Assembly (NCBI RefSeq): GCF_040706535.1
Contig: NZ_JAPDRJ010000001.1
Coordinates: 806,001 to 870,000 of the forward strand
Reading direction: 5' to 3'
Origin: Lentisalinibacter orientalis
GTDB taxonomy: Bacteria; Pseudomonadota; Gammaproteobacteria; Steroidobacterales; Woeseiaceae
DNA length: 64,000 bases
Shown here: one piece after another, positions 16,864-27,780 of the stretch
Layout: the number at the start of each line of letters is the position of its first letter
Numbering within the stretch: position 1 is the stretch's first letter
Notes under the pieces: model-generated
What the model saw: the letters and a program-made list of their open reading frames with translations, nothing else
Database searches by the model: none
Told to the model about the DNA's origin: nothing
Program-made: the position numbers and the translations under genes

Positions 16864-19800
16864 ATGCTGAACCGCCCGCCGTTGTCCCGCACTGCACGCA
16901 CCCTCTTCGCGCTGTTTACCGTCTTTCTGCTGCCAATGCTCGATACGGCCGGGGTGAGAGCCGACACAACGACCCTCGAGGTGGTGGATTACGAATACGC
17001 CGGTGCGCGCCGGGTGAGCCGCACGGACTACGAATTCACTTACCGGATTACCGTACGCAACGGCGGTGATGCGCTGGCGAATGTCGTCGCAACGGCAGCC
17101 AGCTCGGCCCCTTTCACGACGATCGTTGACGCAACGGTCGACGTCGGCGATGTTGCTGCCGGCGCTACGGTTCTGACCACTGATACCTTCACGTTTCGCC
17201 AGAACAGACGGTACCGCTTCAATCCCGACAGCATCGTCTGGTCGTTCGCCGCCGATCCCGCGGGCCCGACCAACACGCCGCCGGTCGCCGATGCCGGACC
17301 GGACCAGAGCACGACCACCAATACCGTCGTCACACTGAACGCCAGCGGCTCTACCGACGCCGACGGTGATGCGCTGAGTTACCTCTGGACGTTCCTGCAG
17401 GTCCCCGCTGCCAGCAATGCCGTTCTGGATGACCCCGCGGCGGTCATGCCCGAGTTCCTGGCCGACCGGCCCGGCGACTACGTGGCTCAGCTCGTGGTCA
17501 ACGATGGCAAGGACCAGAGCGCTCCGGATACGGTGACCGTGTCCACCAGCAATACCCGGCCGGTCGCCGATGCCGGTCTCGACCAGACCGTCACGGTAGG
17601 CACCCGCGTCGTGATTTTCGGCGATGCGTCCGAAGACGCGAACGGCGACGTACTGACGTACGCGTGGCGATTGGCGGATCGCCCGGTCGGCAGCGAAGCG
17701 ACTCTCGAATCGACAAGCGGCATCGACACCGCTTTCACCGTGGATGCGGCCGGCGAGTATGTCGTCGAGCTGATCGTGAACGACGGCTACGTTGACAGTC
17801 TGCCGGATTCAATGACGGTGACCACCGCGAACTCCCCGCCGGTGGCCGATGCCGGCGACGACCAGTCGGTCGTGGCGGGAGAGACCGTCGTGCTGGACGG
17901 GAGCTTCTCGTTCGATGTCGACGACGATGCACTCACGTACCTGTGGTCGCTGCTGGAGCAGCCGGATAGCAGTTCCGCCGCAATTCTCGATTCCGGCGCG
18001 GCGACGACGAGTTTCCTGGCGGACCAGGATGGCCTCTACGTGGCCCAGCTGATCGTCGATGACGGGACCACTGCCAGCGATCCCGACACGGCGGTGATCG
18101 AGGCACGCAGCCCAAACGAGGTTCCGGTAGCGGTGGCGACGGCAACACCCGCCGCGCCGGAGCCCGGGGCACTCGTCGAGCTCGATGGCAGCGCCTCGAG
18201 CGACCCCGAAGGCGCCGACCTGTCTTATTCGTGGACCCTGGCTGTGCCTGCCGGCAGCAATGCGAGCCTGACCTCGGCTACCGATGTGGCCACATCGTTC
18301 GTCGCCGACGTGGAGGGCAGCTATACCGCAACGCTGGTGGTTGACGACGGAGAGCTCGCGAGTGCGCCGGCGACCGTGACCGTTCCGGTGGCCGTGTCGA
18401 ATAATCCTCCCACTCTGGCCAGCATCGGCAATCGGGTGATGTTCCTCGGCGAGAGCCTAGCCTTCCGGATCTTTGGCATCGATCCGGACGCCGGCGATAC
18501 GCTGCGCTACTCCCTCCCGGCAGGCCCGGACGGCATCGGCATCGATCCGGTCTCCGGCCAGCTGAACTTCACGCCTGACGCGACCCAGCTTGGCGCCAAT
18601 GCCGTCACCGCGAGGGTGGAGGATCAGGGCGGATTGTCCGATACGCGGACTTTCACGATCGAGGTTCGTTCGTTACCCGCACAGCTTCCTGACAACGGAG
18701 CGCCCGTGCTGGATCCCATTGCCGGTCGCAACGTGCCAGTGGGCACTGCGCTGACGATCCAGGCGGTTGCATCCGACCCGGACGACGATCCGCTCACGTG
18801 GACCCTGCCCGCGGCGCCCGCCGGCATGACGATCGACGCAGACGGGTCGATCACCTGGTTGCCGGGTGCGGCGGACGCCCGTGCCCACGACGTCACCGTG
18901 CAGGTCACCGATCCCGCCGGCGCCGCCGCCCTGCAGAGCTTCATGGTAACCGTGAGCCCGCTGAACCGTGCTCCGGTGGCCGTAGACGACCTCTACCAGG
19001 CGCGCATCGGTGAAACCATCAGTGAGACCGTGCCCGGTGTGTTGCAAAACGACTCCGACGCCGACGCTGACCCGCTCAGCGCTCAGCTCGTTGCGACCAC
19101 GACAAAGGGCGTGCTCGACTTCCGCGCCGACGGCTCCTTCGACTACACGCCCGGGCTGCCGGAGCCCATCGGGCCGGTCGAGCTCGAACTCCTGTGCGAG
19201 TCCCCGATCTCGGCCAACGATTTCCAGCACAACGGCACGGTCGCCGTCGGCGACGTGGACAACGACGGGCAGGCCGAAATTGTCGGCTACAACTGGATCA
19301 CCAACCCGGGCCGCGCCGAGCTCTGGATCCTTAACGCGGCCGACTGCACGCCCGAGCTGGCGACCTCTCCCGCGGTGGTCGCGGCCGGCGGCTTTGCGCA
19401 GGGCTCGCACCCGGGCCTGCTCGACATCGATGGCGACGGCGACCTGGAGATCATCGCGCCGCGTGAGGCGCTGCCGCAATCCCAGGTCTTCGACAGTCGG
19501 CACCTGCTGGCCGTGCACCACGACGGCACCCCGGCCTGGCCGGGTGACGGTGGCAGCGCCACGAGCCCGACGCTCGGCCTCCCGGCGGCCGGCTCCAGCA
19601 GCGGCGCCTACCGCTACACCGGCCCGACCTTCGCCGACATTGACGCCGACGGCGTAGTCGAGATCGTGATGCCATGGCACATCATCGGCAGCGTGTCCGT
19701 CTACCTGCGGAGCGGCATCACTGTCTACGACAGCCGCGACGGCAGCATCAAGTGGGAGTACACCGGCCCCGACCAGCGCGCCGATGCGGACTACAAGCCG

Positions 19801-22800
19801 CCGGTCGTCGCCGACCTCGACCGCGACGGCACCATGGAGATCATCCTCCACACGCAGGTCGTGGACCATACAGGTGGTCTCGAGTTCGAGCTGCCCGTTG
19901 AAAGCTACCTCGGCGGTCCCTCGAGAATCACCACCCATCTCTACAGCGCCGTGGCCGACTTCGATGGCGACACCTTCGCGGAGATCGTCGCCTACGACCA
20001 GCAGAACGTGTACCTCTTCGAAGAGAACGGGGCGCTAGCCTGGCAGCGGCCCTTCGTCAACAACGGCCAGAGCCAGGTCACCGTGGCCGATCTCGACGCG
20101 GACGGCGAGGTCGAGTTTGCCTTTATCGCCGGTACCGGCAACCTGCCGGGCTACATGGTGGCCTTCGACACCGACGGCCAGGTGCTCTGGAGCCACGCTG
20201 GCAACCCTGAGCTGTCACCACCGTTCATCAACCGGTCGACCGGGCCGAACATCACGGCGTGGGATGCCAATGCCGACGGCGCGGCCGACCTCGTGGTCCA
20301 TTACGACAACGGCATATCCGCACAAACCGGTGTCTACATCTTCGATGGCCGCGACGGCTCCGTGCTCGAGTTCGTGGCGATCGATTCGTACTTCACCGAG
20401 CAGCGCTTCATGACTGTCGCCGACGTCGACGACGACGGTACGGCCGAGCTGATCAGCTCGTTCACTTCAGGCGGTACCGGCGCGACGCGCGTCTGGCGCG
20501 GCACGACCGCGAATCCGCTGCCGGCGGCGCCGGGCGTCCGCAACCAGTGGATGTTCGACCAGACGCGCATCGACGACGCGGCCAACGTCCTGACCGACCC
20601 GGAGCCGGCATGGCTGCAGCCTGGGCGCAACGGTTTCCACCTGGTCTCGGATCCGCATCGCGTGTACACGCAGACCCAGTGCGAGCTGCCCTTCAATGGG
20701 CCCCGGCCTACCATGACAAATGGCACGGTGGCCGTCGGCGACGTCGACAACGACGGCGACATCGAGCTCGTCGGCATGTCCTGGATCACGAATACGTTCA
20801 CCGGCGAGTTCTTCATCCTCAACGCCGAGGATTGCTCGGTACAGCTTCCCGCCAGCCCGCTGGTGCAAGTGGCGGCAGTCGGCGGCGTGCGCGTGGGCTC
20901 CCATCTTGGCCTGCTCGACATCGACGGCGACGGCGATCTCGAGTTGATCGCGCACCGCCTCCGGGAGCCGAACGGTGGCTTCGATCCGACCCCCTCCCTG
21001 GTCGCGGCCCATCACGACGGCACCCTGGCCTGGCCGGGGAACGGCGGTTCCGAGCCCACCGGTCGGACCTATATTGGTTACTCAGAGCCGAACTCTGGTC
21101 CGACCTTCGCCGATCTCGATGACGATGGGACCGTCGAAATCCTCGTGCCGTGGAATGCCGGCGGCTGTGGTGCGAGCGTTTCGTGCTCCGGGGTCACCGT
21201 CTACAACAGTGCGGACGGCTCCCTGAAATGGGAGTACCAGGCTGAGCCGAAGCGGGACGGTGTCAATAACCAGCCCATTGCCGTCGTCGATCTCGACCTG
21301 GACGGCACCATGGAAGTCATAGTTCACAATCACGTCGTCAGCCACGATGGCGAATTCGAGTTCCGGTTGCCGATTCGTGATGCATTTTCGACGACACCCG
21401 GCCAGGGGCTGTACCTGCACACGGCCGTCGCGAACTTCGACGACGATCCTTATCCCGAGATCGTCGGCCGCAGCAGGGACTGGACGTACCTGTTCGAACA
21501 CGACGGTACGCTGGCCTGGGAAATTGCGCGGGAGACGCCCTCCACCAGCGCGATTTCCGTCGCCGACTTCGACGGCGACGGCCAGGTCGAGTTCGGCTGG
21601 ATGGACGGCGACTACAGCGTGTTCAGCTCGGGCCTGCCGCGTTACCTCGCGGTGTTCGATACCGATGGCACGCCGCTCTGGAGTCACGCGAATCGGGACC
21701 GGTTCCAGGAGCCCTCCGGTTTCGCCGGGGGCGCGCGGCAGGGTGTGACCGCGTTCGACGCCAACGCCGATGGCGCCTACGACCTGGTGGTTCATCTCAA
21801 CGCCGAGAACGGCAACGGGCTCTACATTTTCAGCGGCCGCGACGGCAGCCTGCTCGAGTTCATGCCGGTGGACCGCTATGCGCCGTTCCATCGCTTCCCG
21901 ACCATCGCCGACGTCGATGGCGACGGTGAGGCAGAGATCGTCACGTCCTTCAATACGGGTCTAAGGGGCACCGTGCGCGTGATCGGGGGCACGGAGGCGA
22001 AACCCTTGCCTCCCGCGCCGCAGGTCCGCACCCAGTGGATATTCCATGAGGGCTACGCCGACGCCGACGGTGACGTCCTGTCCAACCCGACGCCGCACTG
22101 GCTGCGGCCGGAGCTGAACGGCTGGAACCTGATCAAGCGGGCGCCGGACCCGCTGGCCGGCACGACCGACGCCTTCACCTACCAGGTTTCGGACGGGCAG
22201 AGAACCTCGAACATCGCCACGGTGACGTTCGATGTGCAGCCGGCCGGCACACCGCCGGCGTTCCTCAGCGAGCCGGACACCCTGACCACGGTCGGTTTCC
22301 CCTACGAGTACGCCGCGAGGGTCGTCGATCTCGATGCCGGGGATACGGTGAGCCTGTCGCTGGCCGCGGCGCCGGCGGGCATGACCCTGTCGTCGACGGG
22401 ACGGCTGAATTGGACGCCGGACGCCGTCGGCGAGTATGCGGTCAGTCTCATTGCCAGCGATACCATCGGATTCTCCACCGTGCAGTCCTACACACTGGTG
22501 GTCGGAGAGCCCGTCGTCGTGCCGGATGTCGTCGGCCAGTCGGAAGCTGCCGCCGGAACCTCGCTGACCGGCGCCAACCTCGTGGTCGGAAGTAGCGTAG
22601 CCGTTACGCACCCGTCCGTACCGGCCGGTTCGGTGAGTTCGCAGGCGCCGCCGGCCGGCTCGGTGGCGGAATTCGGCGCACAGGTGGATCTCGTGGTGTC
22701 CACGGGTCCCGCTCCATCGGACATCGACGACGACGGCGACGGCTTCACCGAGAACCAGGGCGACTGCGACGACGGCGATGCCGCGGTCGCGCCCGGCGCC

Positions 22801-25800
22801 GCCGACGAACCGGCCGATGGCATCGACGCGAACTGCGATGGCATCGACGGGGACCTGGCACTCGCGAGCATCGTCATCTCGCCCGCCGGTGCGACCGTCC
22901 TGACCGGGCAGAGTGTCCCTCTGAGCGCCACGGGTATCTTCGCGGATGGTACCAGCCAGAACCTCACCGGCGTGGTCGGCTGGTCCGCCGGGCCGCTGTT
23001 CAGTTCAGCTGATCCCGGCAGTTTCATTGTCACCGCGACGAGAGGGGCCGTCAGCGGATCTGCGACGGTGAAGGTCGTCGCGCGTGCGACGGGTGACACA
23101 GTGCCTCCGACGGCGTCGCTCACTTCTCCGGCGGCCAACGCCACGGTCACTGAGCCGGTGGAGGTCCTCGGTTCCGCGGCGGACGGCAACTTCCTGAAAT
23201 ACGAGCTCGCCTATGCGCCTGCCGGTGAGACCGACTTCACGACGATCGTGACGAGTACCGCGCCGGTCACGAACGGCCCGCTCGGCCGCTTCGACCCGAC
23301 GCTCCTGATCAACGACCTCTACACGCTTCGTCTCACCGTCTCTGACACCGGTGGCAATCAGTACGTGGATGAGGCCACCGTGCAGGTAGACGGCGGTCTC
23401 AAGGTGGGCAACTTCACATTAAGCTTCACCGATCTCGAGATCCCCCTGGCGGGTATCCCGATCACGGTTACCCGGACCTATGACAGCAGGGACAAGGCGC
23501 AGGGAGACTTCGGTATCGGCTGGCGGCTGGACGTCAACACGCTGCAGCTGCGAACGAACCGGGTGCCCGGGACGGGCTGGCGCGTGGACAGGTCCGGACT
23601 CGCGTTCGGCCTGATCCCGACCGATCAGCACAAAGTGAGCCTAACTCTGCCGAACGGCAGGGTGGAAGAGTTCGATCTCGTCGTCTCGCCGCGCCTGTCG
23701 CCGCTGGTGCCGTTCCCTGCCTCCTCGCTGCGCGCCAGCTTCGCTGCGCGCCCGGGTACGCTCGGCCGTCTCGAGAGCCTGGCCAACAACACTCTCACCA
23801 TATTCGATCCGCAGCCGGGCTCGGTTATCCTGGCCGACGACGTTACGGGCGACACCTACGACCCGGAACTCTTCCGCTACACGGCCCCTGACGGAACGCG
23901 AATCGTCATAAGTCGGCTCACCGGCGTGCGCAGCATCACCGATCCAAGCGGCAACGTGATCACGTTCACCCCGGATGGGATCACGCATTCGTCCGGCCGC
24001 TCGGTCGCGTTCCGGCGCGACGGCGAGGGCCGTATCATCAGCGTGACCGATCCGGCGGGCAACGAGCAGGTCTACAGCTACGACTCCAATGGTGACCTCG
24101 TCTCGCACGTGGACGCGGAAGGCCACAGGACACGTTACGCCTACGACCGAAATCACGGGCTCATCCGCGTGACGGATCCCCTGGAGCGGGTGATCGCGCG
24201 TACGGAGTACGACCAGGACGGACGGCTGATCAGCGTGACGAACGCCGCGGGCCGCACCATAGAATACGCGCGCGATCTGGACGCCCGCCAGGAGGTTGTC
24301 ACCGATGCTGCCGGGAATGTGACCGTGCTGGAGTACGACCGGCAGGGCAACGTGCTGCGGGTCACCGATCCGCTCGGTGGTGTCACCGTCAACAGCTACG
24401 ACGCCGACGGCAACCAGACTTCGACGACCAACCCCCTCGGTGAGACAACTACGCGCAGTTTCGACTCCAGAGGCAATCTGCTGACGGAGACGAATCCTGC
24501 AGGAGAAACTTCGACCTACTCCTACGATCAGCGGGACAGGCTCACGTCGACCACCGATCCGCTCGGGCGGACGACCCGCTACGAGTATGACGCGGCAGGG
24601 CGTCTGACGCGAACCGTCAATGCGCTGGGCATAGCCGAGGAGATCAGGACCTACGATTCCAATGGCAATGTGATCGTCCGTACGGACGCTAACGGTAACC
24701 CGACCCGGTTCGAGTACGATGCGTTCGGAAACCGGATCGCTGAGATCGATGGCCGAGGCAATCGTTCGACGACCAGCTACGATCCGACCGGCGCCATAGT
24801 CTCGGAGACCGATGCGCGGGGCACGACCGTCAGCACGACTGTCGACGGCCGCGGACTGTTTACGTCCAAGACCGACCCGCTCGGCCAGACCAGTACGTTC
24901 ACTTTCGATCCTACCGGTGCATTGACAACGGCAGCCGACCCGTTCGGCAACTCCTCGGCTCTGGCGCTTGACGCGAATGGGAAAGACATCTCGTACACGG
25001 ACGCGCTCGGGCAATCCGTCACGAGAGCCTACGATGCGCAGGGCAATCTCGTCGCACTGACGAATGCCAACGGAGAGACGACGCGCTACGAGTACGACCC
25101 GCTCGGAAGGCGAACCCGCACCATCAGTCCCGATGGTGGCGAGGTGGTCCTGACCTATGATCTCGCGGACCGGATACTGACCGAGACTGATGCCCTGGGC
25201 AACGTGACCAGCTTCGAGTATGACGCGGCAGGCAGGAACACCCGTCGGACCGATGCCCTCGGGAATTCTACGACCTTCGCCTACGACGCGGCAGGCAATC
25301 TTGTCAGTCAGACGGACGCGAAAGGCAACACCTTCGAGTTCGAGTACGATGCGCTCGATCGCCTCATCCGTAGTACCTATCCGGACGGCGTCTCCGAGAC
25401 AAAGACTTACGACGGGCTCGGAAACCTCCTGAGCGAGACTGACGCGCTCGGTCGGACGACGAGCTACACGTACGACAGGGACGGCAATCTGGTGGCGGTT
25501 GACGAACCGGGTGGTGCGACGACCCGGTTCGAATACGATGCGGAGGACAATCTCGTCCGCCAGATCGACGCACTTGGTCGTGCCACGCTCTTCGCCTATG
25601 ACGCCAACGGGCGTCGCACCAGCAAGACTTTCCCGGACGGTACGGTCGAATCGCAGACCTACGACGCCGCAGGCCGGATCGCGACTACGACGGACCCCAA
25701 CGGGGATGTCACGACGCTTGAATATGATGCGGGAGGTCAGCTGATCGGCAAGCTTTTCGCTGACGGTTCGGAGGAATCCTACACGTACTCCCCGTCCGGG

Positions 25801-27780
25801 CAACTGCTCTCCGCGACTAACGGGCAAGGCGTGACAGCTTACGAATACGATTCGATGGACAGGCCGACACGGATCACTCAGCCCGACGGTAGCTACGTCG
25901 CCTTTTCGTATGATCGGAACGGCAATCGGATCAGGCTGGTAACCGGCATCGGCATCCGGATACCCCGGGTTACGACCTATACCTATGACGCCCTGAACCG
26001 GATTTCCTCGGTCACGGATCCGGATGACGCAACGACGTCCTACACCTATGACGCGATCGGCAATGTGTCTTCGATCACGTATCCGAACGGTGTCTTATCC
26101 TCATTCACCTATGACAGCCGCAGCAGACTGGTGAACCTGAGGCACACCCGCGGTCTCGTGCTGATCGCCGATTACGACTACGAGGTCAACGCCGCCGGCG
26201 ACCGCACGCGTGTGGTTCACCCCGACGGATCATGGGTCGATTACGCCTATGATTCCCAGCGTCGGCTGAGCCGGGAAAGTCATTACTCTGCTGTCGGCAC
26301 CAAGCTCTACGAGCAGTCGTATACGTACGATCTCGTCGGCAACCGTCTCAACAGGGCTAACCTGAGCGGCCAGAGTGTTTCCTACACCTACACGAGTGCA
26401 GACCAGCTCATAGCAGCCGGCGACAGCAGCTTTGGCTACGACGCCAACGGCAATCGTCTCCTGCGGTCGGATCCCACGGGGGTAGCTACCTACGAGTTCG
26501 ATCCCGAGAACCAGCTACGGACGGTGACCACTGCAACAGGCTCCGTGCACTACAGCTATGACGCCGTCGGTGAACGCCTGTCACGCTCCGCAGGCGGGCT
26601 TACCACGAACTTCCTTGTGGACCCGATCAACCCGACCGGTGTCTCGCAGGTGCTGGCCGACTACGGCGAGTCCTACGAGCAATTCGCGGAGTACACCTGG
26701 GGCAGCGAACTGATCGGGCAGGATAGAGGCGGGGTAGATCACTATCATCATCGCGACGGAAGCCTGAATGTGCGCGCGCTGACGGATGCGGGCGGCCAGC
26801 TGACCGATACCTATGACTACAATGCGTTCGGCGAGCTGCTCGGGCGGAGCGGAGATACACCCAATTCGTATCGCTTCGCGAGTGAGCGCTTCGGTGATCC
26901 AGAGGGCCTGACCTATCTGCGGGCCAGGTACTATGATCCGGCCAGTGGGCGCTTCCTGAGCCGGGATCCCTTCGAGGGCATACTCAGGGATCCGGTCTCG
27001 CTCCACCGGTATCTCTACGCCAACAGCAATCCGATCAGCAACAGCGACCCGACGGGCCAATTCACTCTGAGCTCGGAGCTCAAGGTGGCGCTTACGATCG
27101 CGGTGACAACGTCCGTGGCTTTCGATCTTGCAAGCGGTGTCAGGAATCCCACGAAGATAGTCGCGAATGCAACCGTGTCCGCAGTGTTTGCAGCGGTCGG
27201 TGGTGCTGCGTCCGCGCGATTGACCGCGAAGCTCTCACAGAAGGTTGTCTCGACTCTCACCTCTCAGCTCGCACGCAAGGGTATGGTGTTCATCAGTATC
27301 GCCACCTCGAAAGCCATGGTCTCCACGTTACTGTCTGTGGTTGAAGGTGCGACTACCGACGCCATCGGTTCGACCTCAGGGTCGGTGAGCCGAGCCAATA
27401 TCTTCAAAGTATTCGTGATCAACCTCGGGGTGGAGGTCATCACACTGGGAATCGCGCCTGTTTCGTTCAATGCCAACGACGTGACGAAAACAGCGGCTGC
27501 GAGCGCGGTATTGCAGGACTCCAACAACTTCAGGGGTCTGCGAGCCTTTCAGCGTTACCTCGCCAGTGGGGGAGATGATCTGATCGCGTTCCTGCAACGG
27601 AGCGGGAAGGGCAAGAGCGCAAACAACGTGGCGAACGTCACTCTTGAGGCGATCGCGGACGGCGCGAACGTCGTCTTGCGACAAACGTTCCTGACCAAGG
27701 GTATATTCAGGTACGAGAGTCAGGTCCGTGAGTTCCTCAACGCGCTCAACCCGCTCGTGCAAAAGCTGGCTACAATCTGA
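16864..27780 (+). CDS. Giant exported RHS-repeat protein with PKD, FG-GAP, PASTA and YD repeats
   Basis: 3638 residues from ATG 16864 with signal peptide (RTLFALFTVFLLPMLDTAGVRA). An upstream in-frame extension overlaps PEP 1 and is rejected. Order: four PKD/REJ-like domains (about 137-511, each PVADAGxDQ...), two putative-Ig/cadherin domains (516-699), the first half of a cadherin-like domain (701-770), two tandem FG-GAP/VCBS propeller-like blocks (775-1760, many DxDxDG), the second half of that domain (FTYQVSDG), PASTA (1883-1948), a MopE-like Asp-rich motif (1950-1998), two Ig-like domains, then an RHS N-region, many YD repeats (about 2390-3346), RHS core RYYDPASGRFLSRDP and a 240-residue variable tail. 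It is probably a surface-exposed or released polymorphic-toxin-like or adhesive protein. Confidence 0.9.
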   Translation: MLNRPPLSRTARTLFALFTVFLLPMLDTAGVRADTTTLEVVDYEYAGARRVSRTDYEFTYRITVRNGGDALANVVATAASSAPFTTIVDATVDVGDVAAGATVLTTDTFTFRQNRRYRFNPDSIVWSFAADPAGPTNTPPVADAGPDQSTTTNTVVTLNASGSTDADGDALSYLWTFLQVPAASNAVLDDPAAVMPEFLADRPGDYVAQLVVNDGKDQSAPDTVTVSTSNTRPVADAGLDQTVTVGTRVVIFGDASEDANGDVLTYAWRLADRPVGSEATLESTSGIDTAFTVDAAGEYVVELIVNDGYVDSLPDSMTVTTANSPPVADAGDDQSVVAGETVVLDGSFSFDVDDDALTYLWSLLEQPDSSSAAILDSGAATTSFLADQDGLYVAQLIVDDGTTASDPDTAVIEARSPNEVPVAVATATPAAPEPGALVELDGSASSDPEGADLSYSWTLAVPAGSNASLTSATDVATSFVADVEGSYTATLVVDDGELASAPATVTVPVAVSNNPPTLASIGNRVMFLGESLAFRIFGIDPDAGDTLRYSLPAGPDGIGIDPVSGQLNFTPDATQLGANAVTARVEDQGGLSDTRTFTIEVRSLPAQLPDNGAPVLDPIAGRNVPVGTALTIQAVASDPDDDPLTWTLPAAPAGMTIDADGSITWLPGAADARAHDVTVQVTDPAGAAALQSFMVTVSPLNRAPVAVDDLYQARIGETISETVPGVLQNDSDADADPLSAQLVATTTKGVLDFRADGSFDYTPGLPEPIGPVELELLCESPISANDFQHNGTVAVGDVDNDGQAEIVGYNWITNPGRAELWILNAADCTPELATSPAVVAAGGFAQGSHPGLLDIDGDGDLEIIAPREALPQSQVFDSRHLLAVHHDGTPAWPGDGGSATSPTLGLPAAGSSSGAYRYTGPTFADIDADGVVEIVMPWHIIGSVSVYLRSGITVYDSRDGSIKWEYTGPDQRADADYKPPVVADLDRDGTMEIILHTQVVDHTGGLEFELPVESYLGGPSRITTHLYSAVADFDGDTFAEIVAYDQQNVYLFEENGALAWQRPFVNNGQSQVTVADLDADGEVEFAFIAGTGNLPGYMVAFDTDGQVLWSHAGNPELSPPFINRSTGPNITAWDANADGAADLVVHYDNGISAQTGVYIFDGRDGSVLEFVAIDSYFTEQRFMTVADVDDDGTAELISSFTSGGTGATRVWRGTTANPLPAAPGVRNQWMFDQTRIDDAANVLTDPEPAWLQPGRNGFHLVSDPHRVYTQTQCELPFNGPRPTMTNGTVAVGDVDNDGDIELVGMSWITNTFTGEFFILNAEDCSVQLPASPLVQVAAVGGVRVGSHLGLLDIDGDGDLELIAHRLREPNGGFDPTPSLVAAHHDGTLAWPGNGGSEPTGRTYIGYSEPNSGPTFADLDDDGTVEILVPWNAGGCGASVSCSGVTVYNSADGSLKWEYQAEPKRDGVNNQPIAVVDLDLDGTMEVIVHNHVVSHDGEFEFRLPIRDAFSTTPGQGLYLHTAVANFDDDPYPEIVGRSRDWTYLFEHDGTLAWEIARETPSTSAISVADFDGDGQVEFGWMDGDYSVFSSGLPRYLAVFDTDGTPLWSHANRDRFQEPSGFAGGARQGVTAFDANADGAYDLVVHLNAENGNGLYIFSGRDGSLLEFMPVDRYAPFHRFPTIADVDGDGEAEIVTSFNTGLRGTVRVIGGTEAKPLPPAPQVRTQWIFHEGYADADGDVLSNPTPHWLRPELNGWNLIKRAPDPLAGTTDAFTYQVSDGQRTSNIATVTFDVQPAGTPPAFLSEPDTLTTVGFPYEYAARVVDLDAGDTVSLSLAAAPAGMTLSSTGRLNWTPDAVGEYAVSLIASDTIGFSTVQSYTLVVGEPVVVPDVVGQSEAAAGTSLTGANLVVGSSVAVTHPSVPAGSVSSQAPPAGSVAEFGAQVDLVVSTGPAPSDIDDDGDGFTENQGDCDDGDAAVAPGAADEPADGIDANCDGIDGDLALASIVISPAGATVLTGQSVPLSATGIFADGTSQNLTGVVGWSAGPLFSSADPGSFIVTATRGAVSGSATVKVVARATGDTVPPTASLTSPAANATVTEPVEVLGSAADGNFLKYELAYAPAGETDFTTIVTSTAPVTNGPLGRFDPTLLINDLYTLRLTVSDTGGNQYVDEATVQVDGGLKVGNFTLSFTDLEIPLAGIPITVTRTYDSRDKAQGDFGIGWRLDVNTLQLRTNRVPGTGWRVDRSGLAFGLIPTDQHKVSLTLPNGRVEEFDLVVSPRLSPLVPFPASSLRASFAARPGTLGRLESLANNTLTIFDPQPGSVILADDVTGDTYDPELFRYTAPDGTRIVISRLTGVRSITDPSGNVITFTPDGITHSSGRSVAFRRDGEGRIISVTDPAGNEQVYSYDSNGDLVSHVDAEGHRTRYAYDRNHGLIRVTDPLERVIARTEYDQDGRLISVTNAAGRTIEYARDLDARQEVVTDAAGNVTVLEYDRQGNVLRVTDPLGGVTVNSYDADGNQTSTTNPLGETTTRSFDSRGNLLTETNPAGETSTYSYDQRDRLTSTTDPLGRTTRYEYDAAGRLTRTVNALGIAEEIRTYDSNGNVIVRTDANGNPTRFEYDAFGNRIAEIDGRGNRSTTSYDPTGAIVSETDARGTTVSTTVDGRGLFTSKTDPLGQTSTFTFDPTGALTTAADPFGNSSALALDANGKDISYTDALGQSVTRAYDAQGNLVALTNANGETTRYEYDPLGRRTRTISPDGGEVVLTYDLADRILTETDALGNVTSFEYDAAGRNTRRTDALGNSTTFAYDAAGNLVSQTDAKGNTFEFEYDALDRLIRSTYPDGVSETKTYDGLGNLLSETDALGRTTSYTYDRDGNLVAVDEPGGATTRFEYDAEDNLVRQIDALGRATLFAYDANGRRTSKTFPDGTVESQTYDAAGRIATTTDPNGDVTTLEYDAGGQLIGKLFADGSEESYTYSPSGQLLSATNGQGVTAYEYDSMDRPTRITQPDGSYVAFSYDRNGNRIRLVTGIGIRIPRVTTYTYDALNRISSVTDPDDATTSYTYDAIGNVSSITYPNGVLSSFTYDSRSRLVNLRHTRGLVLIADYDYEVNAAGDRTRVVHPDGSWVDYAYDSQRRLSRESHYSAVGTKLYEQSYTYDLVGNRLNRANLSGQSVSYTYTSADQLIAAGDSSFGYDANGNRLLRSDPTGVATYEFDPENQLRTVTTATGSVHYSYDAVGERLSRSAGGLTTNFLVDPINPTGVSQVLADYGESYEQFAEYTWGSELIGQDRGGVDHYHHRDGSLNVRALTDAGGQLTDTYDYNAFGELLGRSGDTPNSYRFASERFGDPEGLTYLRARYYDPASGRFLSRDPFEGILRDPVSLHRYLYANSNPISNSDPTGQFTLSSELKVALTIAVTTSVAFDLASGVRNPTKIVANATVSAVFAAVGGAASARLTAKLSQKVVSTLTSQLARKGMVFISIATSKAMVSTLLSVVEGATTDAIGSTSGSVSRANIFKVFVINLGVEVITLGIAPVSFNANDVTKTAAASAVLQDSNNFRGLRAFQRYLASGGDDLIAFLQRSGKGKSANNVANVTLEAIADGANVVLRQTFLTKGIFRYESQVREFLNALNPLVQKLATI

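Noticed and set aside
23641..25827. Long open frame antisense to the YD repeats of the RHS gene
   Set aside because: The apparent repeats in it mirror the YD repeats of the real gene; no start signal or domain.
20000..27000. CRISPR-like array suggested by many similar short DNA units
   Set aside because: The units are FG-GAP and YD protein repeats in one continuous frame with variable spacing and no identical direct repeats.
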